Shown piece after piece: positions 1 to 19,300 of a stretch of 64,000 bases of DNA. The notes below the pieces were generated by a model. The model was not told the origin of the DNA, ran no database searches, and saw only the letters and a list, made by a program, of their open reading frames with translations. This stretch comes from Centroberyx gerrardi (lineage: Eukaryota > Chordata > Actinopteri > Beryciformes > Berycidae). Made by a program: the position numbers and the translations under genes. Location of the stretch: NCBI RefSeq assembly GCF_048128805.1, contig NC_136017.1, positions 10,023,807-10,087,806 of the forward strand, given 5' to 3'. Within the stretch, counting starts at the first letter, position 1. Each line of letters begins with the position of its first letter.

Positions 1-158
1 TTTTAGCAACTGTTAAGGTCAGGATTCAGGGAGGGAATCGGATCCCACGTTGTGCTGAGGACCGCATTAGCCAGGAACACAACAAAGCAGGAAAACAGCA
101 GTCTCCCATTTGAAATGAATAGGAAGCTGTATGCTAAAAGAATCCTGCAACATCTCAC

Positions 159-7712
<7,554 letters not shown>

Positions 7713-8168
7713 GATGTTGACTAGATTTGCGCCTCGTCCAACAACGCAGTGTTGTGTTCTCCTTGGCTTGGCTTATGTTTACACTCCGGCTGAGGTAACG
7801 TTAACAATCCTTCTGGACACCTATCCGCCCAGCCGTACTGTAAAGTCTCACTGTCTCGGTAACGTTACTTTAATGAAGAGAGAAAAACGTCCTTCCTACA
7901 CGCGCTGGTATACCTTTCCTGTATCGGAACAACCCCAAGTCTCCCAAACAGCTGAGCAAGCTAACAGACGTTTGCTAATGCTAACTCTGAAGCTGGGGAA
8001 ATCTCCTGCAACTGCAAGCCAGAATTCCGCAATGTTAGCTTGCTAGCCAGTTGGCTAAGCGTTAACTAGCAAATCCGATTTCCTCCGCAGTCGAGCTACG
8101 CTGCTACGACAAATTTGAGTTCCAGGAGATGAAGAAGAATTTAGCAATATATTTCACCGTTTACTTAC

Positions 8169-8475
8169 TGACACTTTCTGAAACCGTATTCTCTCGCTAA
8201 CGGTGTTGTCAGCTAGCTAACATGGTTAGCTTGCTAGCCAACGCAGACGACCTGACGAACGTTCTGTCAGCAAGCTGGCTAGGAGCACATTTGTCTGCAT
8301 ACCGCAAATGTCGCCCACAGAGGAGTCTTGAATAAACCGATTACCCAGCTCTTATCTTTTTACTACTTGTTTTCCGGAGCTCTAAAGGTCTGCCATTTGT
8401 GGAAATGATCAGCTCGCCAATATTTTTGTTTTCTCCCTCACTTTCGTCCCGTACTCTCGGCCATCTTGTCGGTGC
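8169..8475 (-). promoter_or_regulatory. stk24: Probable stk24 promoter and 5' UTR exon
   Basis: About 450-760 bases upstream of the stk24 start-codon exon, the minus strand carries CAAGATGGCC (rc of 8460-8469). This resembles the YY1 site often found at TATA-less start sites of housekeeping genes. A good donor, CA|GTAAGTAA, follows at 8169/8168, so 8169 to about 8465 could be a non-coding first exon spliced to 7712. A GC-rich stretch with a 16-bp BamHI-like palindrome lies at 8491-8506. No transcript evidence is available; the exact start is inferred. Confidence 0.4.
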
Positions 8476-8573
8476 TGTGACGCCTGGGCGGATCCGGATC
8501 CGGATCAACAACAACATCCTCACCGCGACTCTCCACCACCTACAGCCCAGGTGATGCTACCAGGTGGGTGGAC

Positions 8574-8915
8574 CAGGGGCTCCCAAACTTTTTCAAGTCA
8601 AAGACACCTAAATAGATCTACATTAAACCACGGCCCCCTGTTTGGCATAACTGTGCCCCAAGGAACCCCATCAGATTCAGGAGGTATGATTTAGTCCAGA
8701 ACTTCATAGCTATCTGTAGCCTACTGTAGGTAGGTGGGGTGATGCACAGTCGGGGGGAGCGAAACCCATTATCAAAACAGTCATCCTTACACATGTTCTT
8801 ATTGTGTACTGAATGAAATAATAGTGAAATTAAACTATTTCTCATTTTGCTGGGGGTGGCCGTGGAATCCCCTCAGGGATCCCCGGAGGTCCCCGGACCA
8901 GACTTTGTGAACACT
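8574..8915. mobile_element. hAT-like MITE, copy 1
   Basis: It begins CAGGGGCTCCCAAACTTTTT and ends ACTTTGTGAACACTG, imperfect terminal inverted repeats of the 'CAGTGGTTCCCAAAC' kind common in fish. The inner part is clearly related to 30366-30645 (shared GGGGTGATGCACAGT-like block and ATCAAAACA.TCATCCTT). It lies between the divergent stk24 and slc4a10 promoters. There is no coding capacity, and no clean 8-bp target duplication could be found. Confidence 0.6.
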
Positions 8916-9689
8916 GCTCTAAACATCATAAATAGTACACTAAAATGCACTTTACATCATTTTACATAAATTTAGCATAGGCTATGTGTGTATGTGTATG
9001 TTTTTGCAAATTGCAAAATACTTGCCAAACATTATCCTTGGCCGTTTAGATCCATAGTGCCAGATTAGATATTAATTTAAAAGCACTTCAGTAGGCCTAT
9101 GAATTCAGGCAAGCTTTTTGCATTAACAATAAATCAAAATCTAATAATTTCCGACCAATGATTTGCGCTGCAGCGACACCTACCAACGCTAATTGGACTA
9201 TAGGCCTAATTGGCATTGTATAGATTCCACCAGATGAGGGCGCCAGTGTATAAATTTCATGACAACAGCAGTCTTGTATAAGCTGGATGCTGCTGCCGGT
9301 GCATCAATGCGTGCTGAAACTGGAAACAATGATGGGATGGACAAAGCTTTTCTGCAGCTGACATTTTTGTTGTTCGGGATATAGTCGTTATGAAAATCTT
9401 GTAGGTTCAATAAGAACTGAAGCGGCCAGAATCTGACCATAACAAGACGATACGGTCTTACTGCGTTGGTTTCTACCAATCATACCGTCTTCTAGCCTAA
9501 TTGGAGGAACATAGGCCGTATGGCGCAGGCCAGTGCTTGAGCAAATCCACGTGTAACCTCAACAATACACTGCCTACATTAAACTGAGATGAATGCAGCC
9601 TATATCCTGGATTTTATTGTCAAGAGGGAAGGGTTTGGCCTCTGTTACAATAAATGCCCAAGGAGACCATCTAGCGAATATTGTCCTTA

Positions 9690-9930
9690 CTAATCTTACC
9701 ATACATTATAGAAGGATAGCCTACTATACAACTATAACAGCAAAAGCCCAAATCCCTATAGGAGTGTAATAGGAATATTATAGGGATACCATAGGCGATA
9801 GAAACGTCATTTATTACGATAAAGCCACTACAAACTCACTATTAAGTCCTACCACTATACTGCAAGTCCCTGTTGGAGCATTATAGGAATATTATAGGAA
9901 TATTATAGTGATTTTCCGTTAGGGAGCCTC
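9690..9930. repeat. AT-rich short-period repeat (ATTATAGGAATATTATAGG type)
   Basis: Units such as ATTATAGGAAT, TATAGGGAT and CTATAGGAGT recur in both directions across about 240 bases. The block ends near GTGATTTTCCGTTAGGG. It looks like a degraded MITE or satellite fragment. Apart from this, 8916-10019 holds nothing I can call. Confidence 0.4.
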
Positions 9931-10019
9931 CACTCATTTAGGCTGCTGTGGAATCAAATATTTATTCTTTGTAAGCCTGTTGGTAATGGGCTGTATGAAG
10001 GAGGAATTGCCCTCACAAA

Positions 10020-10315
10020 TTAATTCCTGGATGAAAGTACACGCGCAGTGCAGCGGCTCCGCGTCTCACATGTGCGCCTCGTCCTCGCCGCGTCCAGGCT
10101 TTAACGCGTCTGTTGGGAAGCACTACCTCCCCCCTCCACGCGTAAATTATGTAGGGCAGAACGGGAATGCTTACCTCCATTTGAGAAAACCCGGCCGGTG
10201 TATGAGAGAAAAAGATCACAAAAATCACCCTCGTTTCCAGCCAGAATTTGACAGAAGCAGAGCACAGTAGTAGCGCATCACGACTTGCCTATTGTGAAAC
10301 CAAGGAGAAGAAAAG
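10020..10315 (+). promoter_or_regulatory. slc4a10: CpG-rich upstream region of slc4a10 first exon
   Basis: The 300 bases before the slc4a10 ATG are locally GC- and CpG-rich (CGCG, GCGCC, CCGCG, ACGCG motifs at 10040-10145) in an otherwise AT-rich setting. This fits the 5' UTR and core promoter of the main transcript. An open frame at 9980-10270 crosses it but has no recognisable protein features. The start at 10316 is chosen because the exon reads [16 protein letters not shown], the known N-terminus of the longer NBCn2 form ([16 protein letters not shown] in mammals). Confidence 0.5.
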
Positions 10316-13300
10316 ATGGACATCACGGATCAAGGGGCTCAAATGGAGCCGCTATTACCAACGGTAAGAATAAATACACACGCTATCACTATTTCTGTGA
10401 AATTTAATGTAGCTATGAATATTCAATATGTACCCAAGCATGTGGATTGTTGGTTCTCAGCTTGCTTTATTTCTCTTTAGAATAAAGCAGGCATAGTCAT
10501 GATAAAACGTCCTATCAATGTAGGAATTGCATTAAATGCCTGGTGTTTCAAATGACCTATATTTTTCCAGTTTTATTGGTTGTGTGTCGCCTGACAATCA
10601 TAACAACGTTTTTTTTTCATTGAAACAAAAAAATATTGCGCAGTCTAGACGGACCAAATACATAATTCCATCCTGTGCACAATTCATATTCGAGCAGATG
10701 ATTATATATGCTTTATATAGTTATAGCCTATGCAGTACACACAGCTGGCGTCTGTGATGTTGGACATGTTGTAAAAATGTTACAGAAGCTGCAGTTAAGA
10801 TTAATTTGTATTATCCAAATGGAAAAGCGCCAAATAATCTTGCCTCTCAACTAAATCATATGGTTTACCCCGTCGACCCAATTTTTTGCGACTCTTTATG
10901 AAACCTGCTATCAAGCTGTTGCTTTAAGTATACTGCGGTTCCAAGATGCTACAGTGAGATGTGTCACTTCAGCTGGAAAGCCTAGAGTACTATTTGATCT
11001 CAGACACATCCGAACAGTAAAGAGACAGAGGGGGTTATGTGCCTCATCAGTGGTATTTAATGAGCTCCCTTTCTCTCCATCTCTCCATGTGGGTAATTAC
11101 CAACTGCTGCATAACCCACTGTTCCTGATCTATTTGAGTAAACCCCACACAGAAAAGCATGAAAAAAGTCCTTTCTCATCTGTATATGAAGGTCTTATGA
11201 ACTCAAGACACTCAGTTATCCCTCCCCTCTGATGAATTCACCATCCACTGACCTGAGAGGAGGAAGAGACAGAATAGCCTATTGTGTACTGAAAGCTGTC
11301 CTGACGTGTTATTTTTTTCAATGAGAAATCATCAATACTCTCCCCTGGTAGGCTACAGTGTGGGGTGAGATTGTGTCATGTGTTAGTGGAATACCAAACA
11401 GCGGACATACAGGCAGAACCTCAGCCCACTGAGGTCAGAACCCTTTGAGCCCACTGGCAAAATATCAAGTGAGCAGCAGGTCATCGAACCACCTCTGTTA
11501 CATGAAGGCAGAGCTTACACATCTGCGGTCAGCTTCAGCCTCATTAGCATTCAGGTGAGACTCCGCTGAGAAGAAAAAAAATATGTCCGCTGCTCCAGAT
11601 CCTTTCTCAAGGCTAGTGGAGAGAGAAGAAGAAGAAATATTGCTTTTTGTTTCACTTAAAAACAACAGTTGCTCTTGAGAGAAATCAATATTTCCCATGT
11701 TTGAGCTGATCAGATATACGCCCAGTTTTATTTATAGATGTATAGCGTGGTCTTGATTTCCCGGGGCTGTGCAGTGTACAGTGGAGCCAGGCAGGACTGA
11801 TGTGGAGTGGGATGGCTGCTCTGTTTCCCCTGCAGTCTCAATGCAGTGTGGTTCCCTGTCATCGTAACTCACTGCTGCTTCCTCTGGCCCTCCTCCTACA
11901 CGCTGCATGCCAATGCGTTGTCATGGTTGCGAAAGGATGTGTATGGGTATGTGAGGTGTTAGCATGGTGAGAATCCCTGGGACTCCTCGGTATATGACAA
12001 AACAGGATAGCTACCCATTGAAAAAACACAGAAGAAGAAGGAGGGACTCTATTCTATCCTATTAAGAGGTTACCAGGTTTCCAAGGTCAGGCAAGGGGGT
12101 ATGTTTGATTTACAGTGCCATGTTGCACCTGACTGCAGCATCGCTGATACCGTAATTCTCAGCTGACATTTTCTTAGTGAATGAGTGCTGTTGTCATTGA
12201 ACTGAGGTGACAATTTCTTTACACACAGATAGCGCATCTGGCATGACATAATATACTGAACCCGCATGCTGTGCTTTTGTCCTATTTTGTGGCAGTGTTC
12301 TGCAGATTGATTTATTGCTGTTCTTCTCTGACTTTGTTTTTGCAGGAACAAAGTTCCCAAGAAAGCAAAGATGTGGTGAGTACATCTTCTCATTCTCTTC
12401 ATTTGACCTACAAAACATATAATTTTTGCCCAATAATAACTACTATTACTACTACTACTACCACTAATAATAATCTTTATGTATGTAGCACTGGTCAAAA
12501 CATAGTTACAAAGTGCTTTACAAAGGATAAAAACACATAAAATCAACAGCAAAAGCAGTACAACTGTAAAATAAAATATAAGGGCAAGATAAGAGTCATA
12601 AAAGGGAGGTCAAAACAATATATTAAAGGTCATTACATAAAAGCAAGTCTATAAAAATGTTTTTTAAAAGGTGTATTAGAAGATGATACAGATTTATCCA
12701 GCTCCTCAGGCAGGTCGGTCTAAAGTCTTGGAGCACTGATGGCAAAAGTCTGATCACCTCTTGTTTTTACATACATTTTCTGTATCTACAGTAATATGGG
12801 GCATCTTTTTTGGTTTATATTTTTAATTAGCCAGCTTGTTTAGCAGATGTCTGGTATATTTTTAGACCACAATGATCACTGAGAATTCATCTGGTGACCA
12901 CGCAAGGCCGAGAACATGCTGGGTGAATGCAAAGGGTTTTTTCATAGTAGATAATGGCAACTAAGTGGAGTTAAGGCTTTCAACATGTGGAATGGCTCTG
13001 AGAGCTTGTAAAGAGAATAAATGAGTGAAGCCGACAATGGAGTCAGCCATACAGAGTTTTGATGCAGTCATGGCATCTGTTCTGACAAAGTATTGCTTAT
13101 GCAACCATGGATACTGGCCACTGGCAGACACTTTGTGCTCAGTCTTGTCCTCAGTCTCGCTCAAATTGTGAATCCTCCGCTCACTTGCACCAATTGGTCA
13201 CTAAATATTTTTTAATACACTCTGTCACTTGAAAGGGGTCCATATCAAATGCAAAGCAGGTGTATTTTTTACTAGAATTTAATACGGTCACACAGTATTA

Positions 13301-16300
13301 ACTATGTTACACTTACAAAAGCACGGACAGACATACACAGGGTGACTTATAGTGCGATTCATGATAAAGGACAGGAATGACCTGGTGGCAGGTATTGATG
13401 AGTTCCTGGACCAAGTGACAGTCTTGTCCCCTTGGGAGTGGGACCCCTCCATCAGAATATAGAACTGCCTAAAAACATCTCAGGTAACTCCCTATATACA
13501 TACAAAAAAAGAGAGAAAAAACCTGCCTGGCTTTTATTTCTTTCCCTCAGACTTCTCCATTATTAATAAATATTCTAAGGATGCAGGGATATTTGTCACC
13601 TCTATTGTTTGAGCACTGTGGTGTTGACCTTTGTACCCTTTAATATTGGTTACTTTTACTCTCACTCTGGGTAAGAGTGAGAGTAGATGTGCGTGTGTGC
13701 ATAGACACACATAGGGTGATGTATTGAGCAATTTGTGATAAATCGTGACTAGTAATGAGCATGATAGACAATTACACAGGGGACAAAAAGGAGGAAAGCC
13801 TGATGTCACTGTTTTGGAAGTAGTTGGAGGTGGAATGTCTCAAATCTCCTTGTTTCCAGGATCAGATCTTCTTGTGGGTCGGATCATAGCTCCCATTACA
13901 ATCTCAGAGCTGACTTTGTAAATCAATGGAACAAACATTATCTTGGAGCGGAATTGGTTGGCTCGTGAGCGTCTCTTGAACATCCCTATAGCACAGTGTA
14001 AAGTGCAGTGTTAACATAATAGAATCATTACCTTGTATGGCTCTGGATTATACAAGACTAGTGGTGATAATGATGGAAAATATGGATGTGGTAAATGATC
14101 ATTGGTTATCTACATCATTGTTTTATAGGCTATAAAGCTGCTTATCAGCAGCATTATTCTGCCTACTTTCTTAGTTAGGACTATATAGCATCACAATAGA
14201 GAGAAAATTGAAAGTGACCTTTAGCAGTTTTAGTCAAAGAGGAATATTTTGATACCAGTTTTTCCAGAATTATTTGTGGACCCCTTTTATAGCTCCCTAA
14301 TGACCCACCTTTGGGTCCAGACCAAGACTTGGCAAAACACTGGTTCAGATGGGTAGACACAGCGCTTTAGTGCTGGAGTCTGATCTTGGTCTTGAGTCCG
14401 ATCACAAGAATGCTTTCACTTCTCGTGCCTATTTTGGCTCTGACTTTTCTTGGTCTCGGCCATTATTGGAATTTGACTTGACTTTTTCCTGCCTATCTAA
14501 AAATGGGTAATTTTATTGATGTTCGGTTTCATTTCGCCCCAACACTACAAACAGTTTAAGGGATTTAACCAGTAGGAACCTGTGTATGTAATGGACCTCA
14601 AACTTTTATGCATTGACTAGTCAAAATCCTATGCTTTAATTTGTTGGATGTTGAAGGGTATAGTAGAGAGCAGATCTACAGATAGACCTTGGTCCTTTCA
14701 ACCTAATCTTGATTGGAACCCAAACCCGACTGGACCTGGTCTTGGACTTGACTTGGACTTGTCTAAGGTGGTCTTGCCTACAGTCCTGGGTAGACATGGT
14801 AGGGGTCTCTCTGCCAAGCTGGTTGATTGGCCAGGCTAAAGAGGATCAGAGGGAACAGACGGGGGAAGTCTACTGAAGTTGCCTGGGCTTGTTCTTTTGA
14901 ACATGCTGTTCTTGGATCAGTATGAAATCTCTGTATGACTTGGTGATCCAACTGTGTAAAGCTGGCAGGCAGGCAGGCAGGCAGGAAGCCTCCCCACCGC
15001 AGCTAGGAGCCCACGCCGGCTGTGCTCCTTTCTACGTTTAATTATAGCAGTGGTAGTGGAAGGCAGGGTGAAGAGGGCATTGAGGGAGATGGAGGGAGAG
15101 GGTGCAGAGATAGATGGAGAACGTGAGATGGAGCGATGGTGAGGTGAAGATGAGGAAAGAGAGACATGGAGAAAGCAAGATTAAGTGTCTTGTTCAAAGC
15201 ATGATTTGGGAGGCTATGAACAATCAGGTGCAACTGAAAGAGATATCTTCTGCTGTGAGCAATGCAAGTGCCGTCTTTACTAATGAGAACTTCAAGGAAT
15301 ATCAGATGACATAAACCGCAGAGAGAGCATTATTACAATTTAACATTGTCATCACAGGCAGAGCAGCAGTGATAGTTGCTTGTTACACTGGATCTATTTC
15401 TAGTGCACTATGCCTCGATCACAGTTTCGCTGACAATGCACTACAGCCAGAGAGCAGCTTCTTTGCCTCAGGTAGGGTGTGCAAGCACTCGCACACACAC
15501 AGAGATGTACAGATACAGTATAACTGCAATCCCAGCCCTGCTCGCTGCCTCTCCCACTTGAGGTGTGTGACGACCATGGCACGTGAAGTTGTGAGGAGTA
15601 CCGGGTCTTTGCTCACTGGATGGAGCCCCTCATACAGAATGTTGCTGTTTGGCTCGCCATGACTTAAGCCAAGCCTCTCTTAGGTAACAGGGCTACAGGG
15701 CTTGGCGGCTCAGCAGAGCACAACTGTGCACAGCACAGCATTGGTGATGTCAGCGCGCTAATCTCTCTGGGGGGATTGGCGGATGGACGCTTGTCAGAAA
15801 CATTTGATGCTACCTCTGGATGAAAGCCGTTGGAGGCAGAAGCAGAGTCAGAGCCGGAGCTGAGCTGAGCTCCCTGTTTTTGTTTTATGTTGTGTTCACG
15901 GGGCTTTCGGAGGGAGCTTGCTGCCATATTCTGGCATGGGAAGAGCGGGTGAGAAGAGTGGCTGAGGAGAGGAGAGTGTGGGTACGACCAGGCTCCCAAC
16001 AGACAAGCTGACTCTCTCTCTCTCTCTCTTTCGCTCCCATTCTCTCTCTCTCACTCTCATACACAATCACAAACACACGCTCAGCCCTCAGCGGGGCTCG
16101 GGCCCTGAGCCTTAGCCTCTCATCTTTCAACTGCCGCAAGCACAAGGGGAGTTAGCGGGCATCCTGCCCCAACCTTATAGGAGTCAAGCCATGCTCTCAG
16201 TGGACCACAATAATGGATTTATTTACCAGGTAAGTTACTCTGACTTTGCTCTTGGGCTCGAAAAGGTTCATACAGTAAGATGGGCGTGCATTTTTTTATA

Positions 16301-19300
16301 TTTTCATAGTTCAAACTATAATTCCTCAGTTTTGGGGTTGGTCAACACTGTTTTGTTGCTTTCAGCATCATGCATTAGTCTCCGATCAAACTTAAGGTTG
16401 ATTCTGGGAGCTCTCTTGTCGTGACATTAAGTTTATACAGTGGTTAGATTGATGCTGGACAGTATCAGCTGGAGGCATCATCCCTGTTAAGCCTGCTTGT
16501 GATCTTCTTACTCTTTGACTTGAGTGAATGAACACTGATACCATTACAGGATAGTGTTAGTTGCAATCAGAGTCCTGCTACCAACTGCACAGGGTTAATG
16601 TATGTATAGTTAATGGGCTGCGGGAGGCTCGCCTCCTGTGCTGCAGAGAGGGCCAGTTGTGCTGATCTGCATGTGAAAGGCCCTGAGGATGCTGCCTGAC
16701 AGATGGGACTGTCATTCTGGGGAGAGAGAGGAGCTTATACCCGCTGTACTGACCCCAGTGATCTCTGAGGGAAGCCATGGTGAACAAAAGCCAGAATCAG
16801 TGCATTTGTTTGTGTGTGAGCACTTTGTCAGGTGTATCCCATAGCTGGAAAATTTTTCAGGACTCTTCCTCTTGATCGTTAACCAAGGCTCCCTTCAGGA
16901 CACGCACAAAGTTTTTCTGCCAGCGTTTTTGTTTTGGGGTAATTACCTGTCACCTCCTGGAAGTTTTGTCAGTTTTTGTCAGCAGGAGTTTTAGTTAGTG
17001 GTCAGTACGGCAGGTTTTTTAAAAAAATGTTGAACCTACCTGCTGTTTGTGAGAGGCACTGTACGCACTTTGAGTCTGTCCATGTTACACAAGGTTAGGG
17101 AGAGGTGATGATGTAGAGATGCCCACGGTGTACTTAGCATATTCTTCCCTGTGATGCTGCTGATGCTGTTCCTGCTTCCATTGCCACGGTAACCGTGGCC
17201 ATCTGTAGGGCTCAGAGCCACGACAACAGAAGCTGTCAGCCAATCACAGGGCTTGTACAGCCACTGTTAATCCACCTCCCCTCTTAGCTAGCCACAAGCT
17301 ATAGAATCATCCTGGCTCTGAGCGCATGTAGAAAGTCCACTCCACTAAAGCAGATTGAAAGTAAATAGACAGATTTACATTAAGACCCAACCTTATGGAT
17401 TTTGCTTGAAACGCCACCTGCTTGGCTGTTTTTCTGGGCTTACTGTGGAGCATGAATGTATTCTGCAAACCTTTTCTTTATTTACTAGGTCTAATTTTTA
17501 ATGTACAACTCCTGGCCTAGATATCAAGCTAATGTAAACATCCATCATACCTGCTGTTCTGTGCGTCACCGAAACCCTCAGGAGAGATCATCGAGGAACG
17601 TGGAAATGAGGTCGCATATCTGCTTCCCAGAGAGCGGTGCGATAATGTACACAGTTTCCTGAAAAGGGGCTTGTGTGAATCAATAGATCTGTGATTTGTA
17701 CTGGCTAAGAAAGTGGAACATGAGCCCTCAGGCAAATCTTGTGTCGACACGTGAAGACATCTTCTGTGTTGTTTTATAACGAGTTACCCCTGAAGGATAA
17801 CATCACTGGATAGCTAATATGCCCTGCTAGTGTTACAATTACTCATGTTATTGTTTCCATCACCTCCTGTGATATCATTCTCATGTGCTGGGGGAAAACA
17901 AGTTGTGAGAAGATGAAGAGAATTTAACTTTCACTTTCATTTTTGTCTTGCAGACTAATCCTTAATCCAAATGTAATGAAAACAGTGCTTCTGACACCAT
18001 TAGATTGGAGGCGTTTTTCATCCTCGTGTCAATTGCTCAAGCTCTTGTAAAATGAATGTGTAGTAGCTGAGAGCTAAATCTGAAGCTGTAATGTTTGTCT
18101 CTGGGAAAGTAGTGAGAGGATTATCTTTGTGAAAGTTATGTTTGGCAAAAGTTTATGTGAGCAGCCATAATTGGAATACGCAAAATGATCTTAGAATAGG
18201 GCTTCATACTCTGTCTTAACATAATACTGTTGCCTCTTCCATAACTAGTAATGAAGATACTTTTTTGTCCAACTCCTGCTCCTACTTAGTGAAGACTAAA
18301 TGTGGTTTAGCCATCTTTTCTTATTGGTCAGATAGGGTTTACCCACTTTTATAAACTAATATAAATCTCTGTGATGTCAATCCAGAGTGTACAATCTTGT
18401 AAATAGTATCAGACTGATGTCACATGAAAATAGGATCTTTATAACAAAATAAAACAAATAAATGAAGATATAATTGCTTCTCTTTTTTCATATATTGGTA
18501 GTTGTTTGCCTTATCACACACTGGAGTTCATAGAGTTTGCCCACTTGTTAATCTACCACTATATCACTGGCCATATCAATAGATAGGTCAACATAAAGTT
18601 AATACAGATGATCATGATAATACCAAAATAATATTCTGAGGATAAGGTTGCACTCACTCAAACAATGTGAGTCGACGATGTCAGTCTCCCATTAATGTAC
18701 TGTACACTGGTATGACATGCCACATTAGAGTCATACAGTCATTCTCTGGTTTATATCTTTGGTTGACAGGTCTTCATGTTAACGAATGCTGACTGGGCTG
18801 TCATAAGAGAGCATGTGTGAAAGTTTAAATTGAGTGGCATTTCCCTTAACTGCACTATCAAAGCTCAGACTCAGAAAATTCGGAACACCTTGTATAGTAA
18901 TAATTATGCTTCATACAGCATTTAAATCAGTAGTAATATATGTAAAGGATTTGGATTTGTAAATGCATCAGTAAGGTGAAATCACTGTGGAAAATGTTAA
19001 TTAAGCATTGCTAGACTGGACTTTTCTTTTGGAGGGCAATTTTCGGGAAGCATCCTATGAGCTAGAGAGACACATTTCAGGTCACTTTCACTGTTGGCTG
19101 TGTTTATTTTTGGATTGTATCAGTTGAAAATACACCACAGCAACCCAAGGGCAAACACAAGATGCTGCGTACCGGGTTGCGTTGAAAGTACAGCAAAAGT
19201 TTTTGTCATGCTTTGTCCCATTCCAGATCAAAAGGGTTACACTGAACATTCAGCAGAATTGTTGGCATTATTGTTGTTAAGATTATAATCCAGTGGGTGA

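Noticed and set aside
9980..10270. 96-codon frame upstream of slc4a10
   Set aside because: It lies in the CpG-rich 5' region and has no recognisable domain; the high GC explains the lack of stops.
13366..13486. Functional alternative copy of slc4a10 exon 10
   Set aside because: An in-frame TAG, indels and the lost acceptor side show that it is not usable as coding sequence.
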